Source: Bacillota bacterium
Lineage (GTDB): Bacteria > Bacillota > DTU030 > DUMP01
Length of the DNA stretch: 57,891 nucleotides
Direction: 5' to 3'
Assembly (NCBI GenBank): GCA_030154105.1
Contig: JASKKP010000010.1
Location: 1 to 57,891, forward strand
This document shows, piece after piece, positions 19,344-28,818 of the stretch. Made by a program: the position numbers and the translations under genes. Below the pieces are notes generated by a model, which did not search any database, was not told where the DNA came from, and was given only the letters and a program-made list of their open reading frames with translations. Position 1 is the stretch's first letter; the number at the start of each line of letters is the position of its first letter.

Positions 19344-21095
19344 GTGCGACGGACCAAGATTGTCTGCACCATCGGCCCGGCCAGCGAGAGCCCGGAAATG
19401 GTGCGGCAGCTCCTGGCCGCGGGGATGGATGTGGCCCGCCTGAACTTTTCCCATGGCAGCCATTTAGAACACAAGCGCCGCATCAATACCCTGCGGGCAG
19501 TGGCTCAAGAGATGGGTCGGCCGGTTGCCATTATGCTGGACACCCGGGGGCCGGAAATTCGCCTCGGTACATTCCGAGGTGGGCGGGTGAGCCTCCAAGA
19601 GGGGGACATTTTCACCTTGACGACCGAGCCCGTTACCGGGGACCGTACGCGAGCCTACGTAAACTACCCCAACCTTGCTCGCGATGTTCAGCCTGGCCAG
19701 ATTGTGCTTTTGGCGGATGGTACCATCGCCATGGAAGTGCTTGAGGTCCGTGGGGGCGAGGTAGTATGCCGGGTTAAAAACGGCGGCGAGCTCTCCGACC
19801 GGAAAAAGGTAAATCTGCCGGGGGTTTGCCTCTCTCTGCCGGCTTTGTCGGAGCAGGACCTGGCCGATCTGGCTTTTGGGGTGGAAAACGCCGTTGACTT
19901 CGTAGCCGCTTCCTTCATCCGCAAAGCGGAAGACGTCTTGGAAATCCGCCGGGTGCTCGAGGAGAAGGGGGCCGACCTTTCCATCATCGCCAAGATCGAA
20001 AGCCGGGAAGGTGTGACCAACATCGATGCCATTCTCCGGGTGGCCGACGGAGTCATGGTCGCCCGGGGCGATCTGGGCATTGAAATCCCGGCGGAAGAAG
20101 TGCCGCTCATCCAGAAGATGATCATTAAAAAAGCCAACCGGCTCGGCAAACCGGTCATTACGGCCACGCAGATGTTGGAGTCTATGGTAAACAACCCCCG
20201 GCCTACCCGGGCCGAGGCCAGCGACGTGGCCAATGCTATCCTGGATGGGTCTGACGCCGTGATGCTGTCCGAGGAGACGGCTGCCGGTCGGTATCCGGTT
20301 GAGGCGGTGGCCACCATGGCCCGCATCGCCGAACGCGCGGAAACGGCGTTGCCGTATGCCGAGATTCTAAGGCGGTGGGGGGGCGAAGAACACACCAGCG
20401 TCACCGATGCCATCAGCTACGCCACCTGCTCGGCGGCGAGCGGCCTTAAGGCCGCCGCCATCTTGGTGTCGACGAGTTCGGGCTATACGGCACGCATGGT
20501 GGCCCGCTACCGCCCGGCGGCGCCGATTATCGCTATTACTCCTAGCGAGGCGGTGGCGCGGCGCCTGCGCCTCGTCTGGGGCGTAATTCCTGAATGGGCA
20601 CCGGCTACGGCCAATACCGATGAGATGATAGACCGGGCAGTGGACACGGCGCTGCATAAGGGGTATATCCGCAACGGGGACCTGGTGGTGATAACCGCCG
20701 GCGTGCCGGCCGGCGTGGCCGGTACCACCAACCTCATCAAGGTGCAGGTGGTGGGGGATGTTCTGGCCAAGGGAACCGGCGTCGGGCATGTTGGCGTGTC
20801 GGGCCAAATCTGCCTAGTAAAAGATGCGGCTGAAGGCAAACGCAAATTCAGGCGCGGGCAAATCCTGGTTACCGGCGCCACCGACCGCAGCCTGGTGCCG
20901 TTTATGGAAGAGGCCGCGGCTATCATTACCGAAGAAGGCGGGCTTACCTCGCACGCGGCCGTGGTAGGACTCAACCTGGGCATCCCAGTGGTGGTCGGCG
21001 TTGAGGGGGCGTGCGAGCTTTTAAGCGACGGGATGGTGGTAACGGTGGACCCGGTGCGCGGGCTCATCTACCGCGGCAGGGCGCAGGTCAGGTAA
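19344..21095 (+). CDS. pyk: Pyruvate kinase with C-terminal PEP-utiliser-like domain
   Basis: Converts phosphoenolpyruvate and ADP to pyruvate and ATP. The 583-residue protein begins RRTKIVCTIGPASES. It contains MLDTRGPEIRLG, the substrate region IIAKIESREGV, and GDLGIEIPAEEVP followed by ATQMLESM. After the catalytic and allosteric domains comes an extra ~100 residues like the phosphohistidine domain of PPDK and PTS enzyme I (EEGGLTSHAAVVGLNLGIPV), a form common in Firmicutes. It retains the histidine in TSHAA. GTG start with GGGAGGG upstream. Confidence 0.95.
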   Translation: MRRTKIVCTIGPASESPEMVRQLLAAGMDVARLNFSHGSHLEHKRRINTLRAVAQEMGRPVAIMLDTRGPEIRLGTFRGGRVSLQEGDIFTLTTEPVTGDRTRAYVNYPNLARDVQPGQIVLLADGTIAMEVLEVRGGEVVCRVKNGGELSDRKKVNLPGVCLSLPALSEQDLADLAFGVENAVDFVAASFIRKAEDVLEIRRVLEEKGADLSIIAKIESREGVTNIDAILRVADGVMVARGDLGIEIPAEEVPLIQKMIIKKANRLGKPVITATQMLESMVNNPRPTRAEASDVANAILDGSDAVMLSEETAAGRYPVEAVATMARIAERAETALPYAEILRRWGGEEHTSVTDAISYATCSAASGLKAAAILVSTSSGYTARMVARYRPAAPIIAITPSEAVARRLRLVWGVIPEWAPATANTDEMIDRAVDTALHKGYIRNGDLVVITAGVPAGVAGTTNLIKVQVVGDVLAKGTGVGHVGVSGQICLVKDAAEGKRKFRRGQILVTGATDRSLVPFMEEAAAIITEEGGLTSHAAVVGLNLGIPVVVGVEGACELLSDGMVVTVDPVRGLIYRGRAQVR

Positions 21096-21123
21096 AGAGA
21101 AACAGAGATTGGGAGTGAGAAAC

Positions 21124-21948
21124 GTGGGTGGAGTACGTGAGCGTTTGGCGGCGGCCAAACGGCTGGTGGTGAAGGTGGGGACTTCAACCCTTACCTACGA
21201 TTCGGGTAAGCTCAACCTGGACCGCATGGAGCACCTGGTGCGCGAGCTGGCAGATTTGGCGCACAGCGGCCGCCAGGTTATCCTGGTGACTTCCGGCGCC
21301 ATCGTGGTGGGGAGGACGCGCCTCGGCATCGCGCGGCGCCCGAACAGCACGCCGGAGAAGCAGGCTATGGCTGCCGTAGGACAGGGCATACTAATGCAGA
21401 CTTACGAAAAGCTTTTTTCTGAGTACGGCCTTAACGTAGCGCAGATACTCCTTACCAAAGCGGACGTCACCAATGGTAAGCGGTATGAGAATGCGTGCAA
21501 CACCTTTAACATGCTCCTAAATTACGGGGTCATTCCCATCGTAAATGAAAACGATACCGTGGCTACCGAGGAGATCGAGTTTGGAGACAATGATACACTG
21601 TCCGCCTACGTGGCCGTTCTGGCCCGAGCCGACCTCCTCGTACTCCTGTCGGACATCGAAGGCCTGTACACGGCCGACCCGCGCCGTGACCCTTCTGCCC
21701 GTCTTATTCCTCTCGTAGAGGGGATCACCCCGGAGATTGAAGAACTCGCCAGTGGAGCTGGTTCAGACCGGGGCATCGGCGGTATGGTAACCAAGATCGA
21801 AGCGGCCCGCATTGCCACCCAGGCGAACATCCCGCTGGTCATCGCCAGCGGAGAGAAGCCGGGGCTTATTCGCAGCATCCTGGCGGGAGAAGAGGTAGGC
21901 ACGCTCTTTTTGCCGCCCGGAGCGGGCAGTCAGGAGGAAGGGAAGTGA
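21124..21948 (+). CDS. proB: Glutamate 5-kinase, without PUA domain
   Basis: First step of proline synthesis, phosphorylating glutamate. The protein is 274 residues from GTG 21124, chosen because GGGAGTGAG lies at a good distance; GTG 21115 and TTG 21109 are alternatives in the same frame. Amino-acid-kinase fold motifs: VVKVGTSTLTYDSG, VTSGAIVVGRTRLG and NENDTVATEEI. It ends after the kinase domain, so the C-terminal PUA domain of E. coli ProB (367 residues) is missing, as in many Firmicutes. Overlaps proA by 4 bases. Confidence 0.93.
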   Translation: MGGVRERLAAAKRLVVKVGTSTLTYDSGKLNLDRMEHLVRELADLAHSGRQVILVTSGAIVVGRTRLGIARRPNSTPEKQAMAAVGQGILMQTYEKLFSEYGLNVAQILLTKADVTNGKRYENACNTFNMLLNYGVIPIVNENDTVATEEIEFGDNDTLSAYVAVLARADLLVLLSDIEGLYTADPRRDPSARLIPLVEGITPEIEELASGAGSDRGIGGMVTKIEAARIATQANIPLVIASGEKPGLIRSILAGEEVGTLFLPPGAGSQEEGK

Positions 21949-23228
21949 GGCCGGTGGAAGAAGTAAGAGAAGAAACAAGCGTAGAAGAAGTGAAGAAGAA
22001 GGGCCGGGCGGCCAAAGCGGCGAGCCGCATCCTGGCCACATTGCCTACGCCGGTTAAGGACCGAGCCCTCGCGGGCATGGCGGAAGCGCTCCTTCAAAAG
22101 CAAGAGGAAATCTTGGCCGCCAACCGGCTGGATGTGGAAGAAGGGAAGGCCAAAGGGCTGAGCGCCGCCCTGCTCGACCGGCTGACCCTTAACCCGGCGC
22201 GCATCCGCAGCATGGCCGAAGGCCTCAAGGTGCTCATGGCCCTGCCCGATCCCGTGGGAGAGGTGGTGGCCATGTGGAAACGGCCTAACGGGCTACGCAT
22301 CGGCCAGGTGCGGGTGCCGCTCGGGGTTATCGGCATCATTTACGAGGCACGCCCCAATGTTACGGTGGACGCCGCCGCTTTGGCGCTGAAAGCCGGGAAC
22401 GCCGTTATTTTAAAGGGCGGTTCCGAGGCGATCAACTCGAATAAGGCCATCGTCAAGGTGCTTATGGAGGCGGCGACGGCGGCCGGGCTCCCAGAGGGGA
22501 GCATTCAGCTTATCGAGGACACCAGCCGGGCTGCGGCTACGGCTCTTATGAAGCTGAACGAGTACTTGGACGTGCTCATCCCGCGCGGTGGAGCCGGCCT
22601 CATCAAGGCAGTGGTAGAGAACGCCACCGTTCCGGTGATTGAAACCGGGGTGGGCAATTGCCACGTCTATGTGGACGGGAGCGCCGATCAAGAGATGGCG
22701 CGGCGTATTGTTATCAACGCCAAGTGCAGCCGGCCGGGGGTGTGTAACGCCATTGAAAATCTCCTGGTAGATGAGGCCATTGCCGAAGAGTTTATTCCGG
22801 TCATCGTGCGAGACCTTATGGCGGCCGGGGTAGAGGTGCGCGGCTGCCCGCGCGTGCGCGCCCTCGTCCCGGAGGTCAAGGTGGCTACGGAAGAAGACTG
22901 GAGCACCGAGTACTTGGACTACATCATCGCCGTCAAGGTGGTGGCCGGCTTGGATGAGGCCATCCAGCATATCAACACCTACGGTACGCACCACTCGGAA
23001 GCGATCGTCACCGAAAACTACTCCCATGCCCAGCGCTTCCTGGAAGAGGTGGACGCGGCAGCCGTGTACGTCAACGCTTCCACGCGGTTCACCGACGGGT
23101 TCGAGTTTGGCTTCGGGGCGGAGATGGGCATCAGCACCCAGAAGCTGCACGCCCGGGGTCCCATGGGCCTGAAAGAGCTTACCACTATTAAGTACATCAT
23201 CTACGGAAACGGGCAGGTTCGCGAATGA
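21945..23228 (+). CDS. proA: Gamma-glutamyl phosphate reductase
   Basis: Second step of proline synthesis: NADPH-dependent reduction of glutamyl-5-phosphate to the semialdehyde. 427 residues of the aldehyde-dehydrogenase fold, with VPLGVIGIIYEARPNVTVDA, the catalytic cysteine in CSRPGVCNAIE and the end FGFGAEMGISTQKLHARGPMG. Starts at GTG overlapping the proB stop. The first ~20 residues are charged and may not all be translated. Its own stop overlaps the thioesterase start (ATGA). Confidence 0.95.
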   Translation: MRPVEEVREETSVEEVKKKGRAAKAASRILATLPTPVKDRALAGMAEALLQKQEEILAANRLDVEEGKAKGLSAALLDRLTLNPARIRSMAEGLKVLMALPDPVGEVVAMWKRPNGLRIGQVRVPLGVIGIIYEARPNVTVDAAALALKAGNAVILKGGSEAINSNKAIVKVLMEAATAAGLPEGSIQLIEDTSRAAATALMKLNEYLDVLIPRGGAGLIKAVVENATVPVIETGVGNCHVYVDGSADQEMARRIVINAKCSRPGVCNAIENLLVDEAIAEEFIPVIVRDLMAAGVEVRGCPRVRALVPEVKVATEEDWSTEYLDYIIAVKVVAGLDEAIQHINTYGTHHSEAIVTENYSHAQRFLEEVDAAAVYVNASTRFTDGFEFGFGAEMGISTQKLHARGPMGLKELTTIKYIIYGNGQVRE

Positions 23229-23680
23229 GGAGAAGGCAAGACGGACGGGCGGTCGGCACTAAGATTAGGGTTCGGTACGCCGACACGGACCAGATGGGCG
23301 TGGTTTACTATGCCAACTACCTCGTTTGGTTTGAGGTTGGGAGAAATGCCTTCTTCCGCAACATGGGCGAGTCTTATCGCCGCTTAGAGGAGGCGGGGCT
23401 GCTTCTGCCGGTGGTAGAGGCTGTGTGCCGCTACCTGCATCCTGCGCGGTACGAAGATGTGGTGACGGTGACCACTTGGTTAGAACGCCTTACCGTAGCG
23501 CGCCTGACCTTCCAGTATGAGATCAGCCGGGGCGACACCCTTTTGGCTACGGGACATACCGTGCACGCTTTTCTGGGGAAAGAGGGGCGGCCGGTAAACG
23601 TGAAAAAGCGCTTTCCCGAGCTATGGGCGAAGCTCCTGCCTTGCGTGAGAATGCCGGAGCCGGCTAGATGCGGCCGGTGA
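23225..23680 (+). CDS. Acyl-CoA thioesterase, YbgC/4HBT family
   Basis: 151-residue hotdog-fold thioesterase. The catalytic loop reads RYADTDQMGVVYYANY, with the active aspartate, and the central hotdog helix follows. Members hydrolyse acyl-CoA or acyl-ACP thioesters in the cytoplasm; the substrate here is unknown. Coupled by overlap to proA, so co-transcribed with it. That does not imply a role in proline synthesis. Confidence 0.85.
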   Translation: MRRRQDGRAVGTKIRVRYADTDQMGVVYYANYLVWFEVGRNAFFRNMGESYRRLEEAGLLLPVVEAVCRYLHPARYEDVVTVTTWLERLTVARLTFQYEISRGDTLLATGHTVHAFLGKEGRPVNVKKRFPELWAKLLPCVRMPEPARCGR

Positions 23681-23703
23681 AGGTGAGCAGTGAGGTTAAG
23701 AAT

Positions 23704-24399
23704 ATGGCGGAAAAGATACTGGTAGTCGACGACGAGGAGAACATCCTCGAGCTGGTGCGGTACAACTTGGAAAAAGAAGGCTACGAAGTGCTCCTGGCGC
23801 GGGACGGGGCTGAGGCGCTTGAAGTCGCCCAGCGCGAGAAGCCGGATCTCATTATTCTGGATCTCATGCTTCCCGGGGTGGACGGGCTGGAAGTATGCCG
23901 CACCCTGCGCCAGAAGAGCAACGTGCCGATTCTCATGCTCACCGCCAAAAGGGAGGAGACGGACCGGGTAATCGGTTTGGAGTTGGGCGCAGACGACTAC
24001 CTCACAAAGCCCTTCAGCCTGCGCGAGCTCCTGGCCCGAGTGCGGGCGATTCTCAGGCGCACCCACGGCTATGAGGAACTGGCCCGCTCGCAGGTGATCT
24101 CCGTAGGCGGCCTGACCATCGACCCGGAGCGGCACGAGGTGCTTGTGAACGGGCGGACGGCGGAGCTTACGTTGAAGGAATTCGAGCTCCTCTCTTTTCT
24201 GGCCCGGCACCCGGGCCGCGTATTTACCCGGGAAGAGCTCTTGGAGCGCCTGTGGGATTACGAATTCTTCGGCGATACCCGCACGGTAGACGTGCACATT
24301 CGGCACCTCAGGGAGAAGATCGAGGCAGATCCCAGTAACCCCAAGTACATCAAGACCGTACGAGGTGTAGGGTACAAGTTTGAGGAGCCCGGGCCATGA
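23704..24399 (+). CDS. phoP: PhoP/PhoB-type response regulator
   Basis: 231 residues from ATG 23704; an earlier in-frame start at 23668 would overlap the thioesterase gene and adds a non-family leader. Receiver domain with acidic pocket DDEEN and phospho-acceptor aspartate in LIILDLMLPG, and lysine in TKPFS. An OmpR-type winged helix follows (TVDVHIRHLREKIE, VRGVGYKF). Pairing with the kinase next door and with pstB-phoU supports phosphate control. Stop overlaps phoR. Confidence 0.9.
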   Translation: MAEKILVVDDEENILELVRYNLEKEGYEVLLARDGAEALEVAQREKPDLIILDLMLPGVDGLEVCRTLRQKSNVPILMLTAKREETDRVIGLELGADDYLTKPFSLRELLARVRAILRRTHGYEELARSQVISVGGLTIDPERHEVLVNGRTAELTLKEFELLSFLARHPGRVFTREELLERLWDYEFFGDTRTVDVHIRHLREKIEADPSNPKYIKTVRGVGYKFEEPGP

Positions 24400-25823
24400 G
24401 GCTTAGCCTGCGCTGGAAGCTTACCCTTAGCTACCTACTCGTAATAAGCGTCCTTATTCTGGTCCTGGGCGGGCTTCTCCTGCACGCCTGGAACGTGCTC
24501 GGCCCTATGTTTCCGGCCGTGGCACCTGCCGTGTGGCGCCGGCTCGAGCTAATGCTGCTTACGGCGGTCGGGCTGGCGGTGCTGGTGGCGTTTTTCTTGG
24601 GGGTTAAGCTGGCTAGCGATATTAGTAATCCCCTGGAAGAGGTAACGCGCGCCGCCCGGCGGCTGGCCCAAGGAGACTTCAGCGTGCACCTGCGCCGCGA
24701 AAGCCGGGACGAGATCGGCGAGCTTGCTGCCGCCTTTGCCCACATGAGCGAAACCCTGAAGGCTAAGCTCGAGGAGATCGCCGCAGCCAAAAGCCGCCTG
24801 GAGGCCGTTCTTCGCTATACGGTGAGCGGACTCGTGCTCCTCGACACGCGGGGGCGGGTAATGATGATGAACCCCGCGGCCGAAAAGTTGTTCGGGCTTT
24901 CGGCGGAAGCGGCGGTCGGGCGACACCACATCGAAGTGATCCGCGACTACCATCTCAGCGCCGCCATTGGCGAGGCTAAAGAAAAGCGCTGCGTGGTGAG
25001 CCGGGAAGTCAATTTGCTTTACCCGGAAGAACGAACCGTACAGGCTTACGTGGCGCCGGTATGGGAAACCGACGAGATTACCGGACTTATTGTCGTCTTT
25101 CATGACATCACCGAGCTTAGGCGCCTGGAGCGCCTGCGCACGGAGTTTGTCGCCAGCGTCTCCCATGAGCTGCGCACCCCGCTCACAGCCATCCGAGGCT
25201 TTAGCGAGACCCTACTGAACGGCGCCCTGGAGGACAGGGCGGCCGCCGAACATTTCCTGCGCATCATCGACGACGAAGCGCGGCGTCTAAGCGCTCTCAT
25301 CGACGACTTGCTGGATCTTTCGCGCCTGGAGCTCAAGCGGGCCAACCTGAACATCGTAACCTTTGCCCTGGGCCCTCTGGTCGAGAGCATAGCGACAAGC
25401 CTTAAGCCGCGCTTGGAGAAGGCGGAGCTTAGGCTGGAGATAGCCTTGTCGGAGCCGGACCTTTCGGTACAAGGGGATAAGGATAGAATCCGGCAGGTGC
25501 TTCTCAATCTCCTCGACAACAGTATTAAGTACACTCCTCCGGGCGGCCGCATTACCGTGCGGGCCGTGCGGCAGGGGGAAACGGTGCAGGTGGAAGTGGA
25601 AGACACCGGGCGCGGCATTCCTCCCGAGGACCTAGGGCGCATCTTCGAGCGCTTTTACCGCGTAGATAAGGCGCGTTCCCGCGGCGACGGGGGGACCGGC
25701 CTGGGACTGGCCATTGTGAAGCATATTGTCGAGCTGCACGGTGGCCGCGTGTGGGCAACCAGCCGGCTGGGTAAGGGTACGACGATAAGCTTTACCCTTC
25801 CGGCCGGAAAGCCTTTAACATGA
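24396..25823 (+). CDS. phoR: PhoR-type sensor histidine kinase
   Basis: 475 residues. Two membrane helices (about 12-31 and 50-70) flank a very short external stretch. Then come HAMP (~71-125), PAS (~130-240), HisKA with phosphorylated H257 in SVSHELRTPLTA, and HATPase with N box NLLDNSIKYTPPGG and G boxes DTGRGIPPED and GTGLGLAIVKHI. The short extracellular loop is typical of PhoR, which senses phosphate through PstB and PhoU rather than by an external domain. Its 3' end overlaps the Pho-box-like repeats. Confidence 0.9.
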   Translation: MRLSLRWKLTLSYLLVISVLILVLGGLLLHAWNVLGPMFPAVAPAVWRRLELMLLTAVGLAVLVAFFLGVKLASDISNPLEEVTRAARRLAQGDFSVHLRRESRDEIGELAAAFAHMSETLKAKLEEIAAAKSRLEAVLRYTVSGLVLLDTRGRVMMMNPAAEKLFGLSAEAAVGRHHIEVIRDYHLSAAIGEAKEKRCVVSREVNLLYPEERTVQAYVAPVWETDEITGLIVVFHDITELRRLERLRTEFVASVSHELRTPLTAIRGFSETLLNGALEDRAAAEHFLRIIDDEARRLSALIDDLLDLSRLELKRANLNIVTFALGPLVESIATSLKPRLEKAELRLEIALSEPDLSVQGDKDRIRQVLLNLLDNSIKYTPPGGRITVRAVRQGETVQVEVEDTGRGIPPEDLGRIFERFYRVDKARSRGDGGTGLGLAIVKHIVELHGGRVWATSRLGKGTTISFTLPAGKPLT

Positions 25824-25868
25824 GTTTAATGTAGTCTTAAATTCACCCTAAAGCTCGTCTGCTACAAT
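25814..25868 (+). promoter_or_regulatory. Pho-box-like repeats and -10 for pstB-phoU
   Basis: Four contiguous 11-bp units: TTTAACATGAG (25814), TTTAATGTAGT (25825), CTTAAATTCAC (25836), CCTAAAGCTCG (25847). All share YYTAA at the same register. A -10 TACAAT lies at 25863-25868, and no good -35 is present. This is how PhoB/PhoP-activated promoters look; binding by the adjacent PhoP is inferred. Confidence 0.65.
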
Positions 25869-25890
25869 AGAACCAGACGCGGGAGTTGAG

Positions 25891-26658
25891 GTGAGCCGGT
25901 TGGAAAAAGTTAAGATCAGGGCCGAACACCTGAACCTCTATTACGGCAACTTCCAAGCGCTTAAAGACGTCACCCTCGACATCCGGGAAAACACGGTCAC
26001 CGCTCTTATCGGGCCTTCGGGGTGCGGCAAGTCTAGCTTTTTGCGCTCACTGAACCGGATGAACGACATAATCGAAGGCGTGCGCATCGAAGGCCAAGTT
26101 ATCTTTGACGGGGCGAACATATACAGCCCGGACACTGACGTGGTGGCGCTCCGCAAACGCATAGGCATGGTGTTCCAGCGGCCCAACCCGTTCCCCATGA
26201 GCATTTACGATAACATCGCTTACGGCCCGCGCATTCACGGTGAACGGAACCGGGCCCGGCTGGACGAGATTGTGGAGCGGAGCCTTACTCAGGCTGCTCT
26301 CTGGGACGAGGTTAAGGATAGGCTACGCTCGTCGGCTCTGGGTCTTTCTGGCGGGCAGCAGCAACGCTTGTGCTTAGCCAGGGTGCTGGCAGTGGATCCA
26401 GAGGTCATCCTTATGGATGAGCCCTGTTCTGCCCTCGATCCCATCTCCACCACGAAGATTGAGGAACTCATCGACGAATTGAAAAACAAGTACACTATTG
26501 TCATTGTGACTCATAACATGCAGCAGGCCGCGCGAGTTTCAGCTTGGACGGCGCTCTTCTTGAACGGAGAGGTAATCGAATACGACCGTACGAGCAAAGT
26601 TTTTACCAACCCGCGCGACAAGCGGACCGAAGACTACATCACCGGCCGATTCGGCTAA
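25891..26658 (+). CDS. pstB: Phosphate ABC transporter ATP-binding protein PstB
   Basis: 255-residue ABC ATPase that drives high-affinity phosphate uptake. P-loop GPSGCGKSS, PstB-typical [21 protein letters not shown], signature LSGGQQQR, Walker [13 protein letters not shown] and H-loop [14 protein letters not shown] start with GGGAGTTGAG upstream. The partner genes pstS, pstC and pstA are not in the window, so this locus encodes only the ATPase and PhoU, under the Pho-box-like promoter. Confidence 0.95.
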   Translation: MSRLEKVKIRAEHLNLYYGNFQALKDVTLDIRENTVTALIGPSGCGKSSFLRSLNRMNDIIEGVRIEGQVIFDGANIYSPDTDVVALRKRIGMVFQRPNPFPMSIYDNIAYGPRIHGERNRARLDEIVERSLTQAALWDEVKDRLRSSALGLSGGQQQRLCLARVLAVDPEVILMDEPCSALDPISTTKIEELIDELKNKYTIVIVTHNMQQAARVSAWTALFLNGEVIEYDRTSKVFTNPRDKRTEDYITGRFG

Positions 26659-26671
26659 AGGAGGGCAGTGG

Positions 26672-27331
26672 ATGACAGGCAGAAAGTCTTTTCATCTGGA
26701 ACTCGAGGAATTGCAACAGGACCTTTTGCGCATGGGGTCCCTGGTGGAAAAGGCCATTGCCGAGGCGGTACGTTCGCTGGCCGAGCGTGATCTGGAGCTG
26801 GCGGAAAAAGTGGTGACGGGCGACGACTTAATTGACGGCATGGAGCTGGACATCGAGAACCGCTGCCTGCGCCTTCTCGCCCTTCAGCAGCCTATGGCCA
26901 GCGATCTTCGAGTGATCGGTACGGCTCTCAAAATTGTCACCGACCTGGAACGCATGGCCGATCATGCCAGCGACATCGCCAAGGTAACCATCCGACTGCA
27001 GGGTCAGCCGCTCATCAAACCGCTGGTGGACATACCTCGGATGGCGACCATTGCCCGTGAGATGACCCGCCAGAGCCTAGATGCCTTTGTCCAGCGGGAT
27101 GTGAACATGGCGCTGGCCATGATCGAGTCAGACCATGAAGTGGACCACCTCTATTCCCAGATCTTTCGCGAGCTTTTGACGTACATGATGGAAGACCCGC
27201 GCACCATCCAGCAGGCTACGTATTTGCTCTTCGTGGGCATGTACCTGGAGCGCATCGCCGATCACGCCACCAACCTGGGTGAGTGGATCATCTACATGGT
27301 CACGGGCGAAAAGAAAGAGCTCAACCGGTGA
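26672..27331 (+). CDS. phoU: Phosphate signalling protein PhoU
   Basis: 219 residues making two PhoU three-helix repeats. The first has LLALQQPMASDLRVIGTALK, the second ATYLLFVGMYLERIADHATN. PhoU links Pst transport activity to PhoR and dampens uptake. Metal-binding E/DxxxD patterns are present in both halves. It starts 13 bases after pstB with an AAGGAGGG site, so it is translated from the same message. Confidence 0.93.
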   Translation: MTGRKSFHLELEELQQDLLRMGSLVEKAIAEAVRSLAERDLELAEKVVTGDDLIDGMELDIENRCLRLLALQQPMASDLRVIGTALKIVTDLERMADHASDIAKVTIRLQGQPLIKPLVDIPRMATIAREMTRQSLDAFVQRDVNMALAMIESDHEVDHLYSQIFRELLTYMMEDPRTIQQATYLLFVGMYLERIADHATNLGEWIIYMVTGEKKELNR

Positions 27332-27435
27332 CAAATTTGGCTTCCGGAGGAACGAACGAAGTAGCGCCTTCGTGCGCCTAATGCCTGTTAGCGCATTAGA
27401 GGCAGAAGAGGCCTGAGCGGGAAAGGAGTAGGGCT

Positions 27436-28260
27436 GTGGCAATCAAACTTCTGGCCCTGGACGTGGATGGTACTTTAACCGACGGCGACGGGCACATCAG
27501 CGAAGCGAACAAAGCTGCAGTTCGCGAGGCGCTGGCCGCGGGGGTAGAGATTACCCTCGCTACGGGCCGGCCCCGCCAAGGGGTTGAGGCCATCTGCCGG
27601 GAATTGGGCCTGACCGGGCCTCTCATCCTGGTAAACGGGGCGCTGGTGACGGCCGGAAGTGATGTTTGGTTAGAAGACTACTTGACCCCAGCCGACGTGG
27701 ACGCGGCGTTGGCTTACGGGGAGGCGAGCGGAGGGCTAGTTCTCTCCACTTTTCAGCCTGAGGTGGTTAACCTTTGGGTGCCGCCTACGCTGGACGGCGA
27801 ATGGGTGGTGGATAAGTTCTACTCCTATGGACTGACCCGGCTTAGCTTGGCTGCCCAGGTCCGGGATCTGCCGCGAGAGCGCGTGACCAAGCTGATGTTT
27901 ATGGCGGCGGAAACAGAAAAAATCGACCGGCTTTTGGCCCGCTGGCCAGAAGAACTCAACCACTTGAGCCGGGGGCGTTCGTATCCTTACCTGTGTGAAA
28001 TAAACAGCAGGAGGGCCAGCAAAAGCCGGGCCCTTCGGTTAGTATGCAAGCGGCTGGGGATAGCCCTAGAGCAAGTGTTGGCGGTGGGCGATGGAGAAAC
28101 TGACCTGCCCATGTTGAAGGCGGCGGGGCAGGGAGTGTTCGTGGCCCGTTCGGCTTTGCGCCCATCTCTGCCCCCGAAAGTGCTGGCAACTCCACCGGGC
28201 TACGAGAACGCCGGCGTAGCCTGGGCGGTGGAGAAGTTTATCCTGAGCGGCCTGTCTTAG
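27436..28260 (+). CDS. HAD-superfamily phosphatase, Cof type
   Basis: 274 residues. Motif I is DVDGTLTDGDG, motif II ATGRPRQG, and motifs III/IV GDGETDLPM with a preceding lysine in the KSRALR region. The C2 cap marks the Cof/YidA-like sugar-phosphate phosphatases. The substrate is not predictable. GTG start with AAAGGAG. The preceding 100 bases contain a 7-bp inverted repeat (CTAATGC/GCATTAG) without a T-run. Ends 4 bases inside the convergent regulator gene. Confidence 0.85.
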   Translation: MAIKLLALDVDGTLTDGDGHISEANKAAVREALAAGVEITLATGRPRQGVEAICRELGLTGPLILVNGALVTAGSDVWLEDYLTPADVDAALAYGEASGGLVLSTFQPEVVNLWVPPTLDGEWVVDKFYSYGLTRLSLAAQVRDLPRERVTKLMFMAAETEKIDRLLARWPEELNHLSRGRSYPYLCEINSRRASKSRALRLVCKRLGIALEQVLAVGDGETDLPMLKAAGQGVFVARSALRPSLPPKVLATPPGYENAGVAWAVEKFILSGLS

Positions 28261-28793
28261 AATGACGGGGGAGTCATGGCCCAGACCGATACAGACTCTT
28301 CCTTGCCGGGATTAATGTAGCGGTGCGGGATGTGGCTGGCGAAGTAGATGCTGTCGCCCTCTTCCAGCTCAAACTTTTGGTCCCCCCATCGAACGATGAG
28401 GCGCCCTTTAAGCACGAGGCCGCACTCCTCGCCGGAATGGCTGAGCTGCTCCTGACTGCTACATTCGCCGGGCGCCAACCGGACGAGCAAAAACTCTATT
28501 TGCCGGTTCATGTCTGGCGACAGCATTTCATAAACCAGGTTAGACTTGGGCAGGACGATTTTACGCCGTTCATTTTTGCGCACCACCACGCCGCTACCGG
28601 CCTCATCGAAAAAGTAGCCGATGGGCACCTCGAGTGCCCGGGCGATGCGGTAAAGCGACTCTACCGACAGGCCCACCAAGTCGCGCTCAATTTGGCTGAT
28701 GGCCCCGGTCGAAAGCCCCGTAAGCTGGGAAAGCTGCTCAATGCTGAGCCCGCGCTTTTGGCGCAGGGCCCGTATTTTGCCCCCGATTTCCAT
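28257..28793 (-). CDS. XRE-family regulator with cupin domain
   Basis: 178 residues. N-terminal helix-turn-helix (residues 5-60; LSQLTGLSTGAISQIERD) and C-terminal cupin_2 barrel (about 108-175; HSGEECGLVLKGRL, GDSIYFASHIPHRY). This PuuR-like layout binds small ligands such as amines or amino acids in many bacteria. The ligand here is unknown. The cupin keeps some histidine/glutamate metal-site residues. ATG with CGGAGGA site and an upstream promoter. Convergent with the HAD gene. Confidence 0.85.
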   Translation of the reverse strand: MEIGGKIRALRQKRGLSIEQLSQLTGLSTGAISQIERDLVGLSVESLYRIARALEVPIGYFFDEAGSGVVVRKNERRKIVLPKSNLVYEMLSPDMNRQIEFLLVRLAPGECSSQEQLSHSGEECGLVLKGRLIVRWGDQKFELEEGDSIYFASHIPHRYINPGKEESVSVWAMTPPSF

Positions 28794-28818
28794 ACTGGTT
28801 CCTCCGTTTTTGTTCTTT

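Noticed and set aside
27340..27435. Terminator after phoU
   Set aside because: The inverted repeat CTAATGC/GCATTAG is real but has no following T-run.
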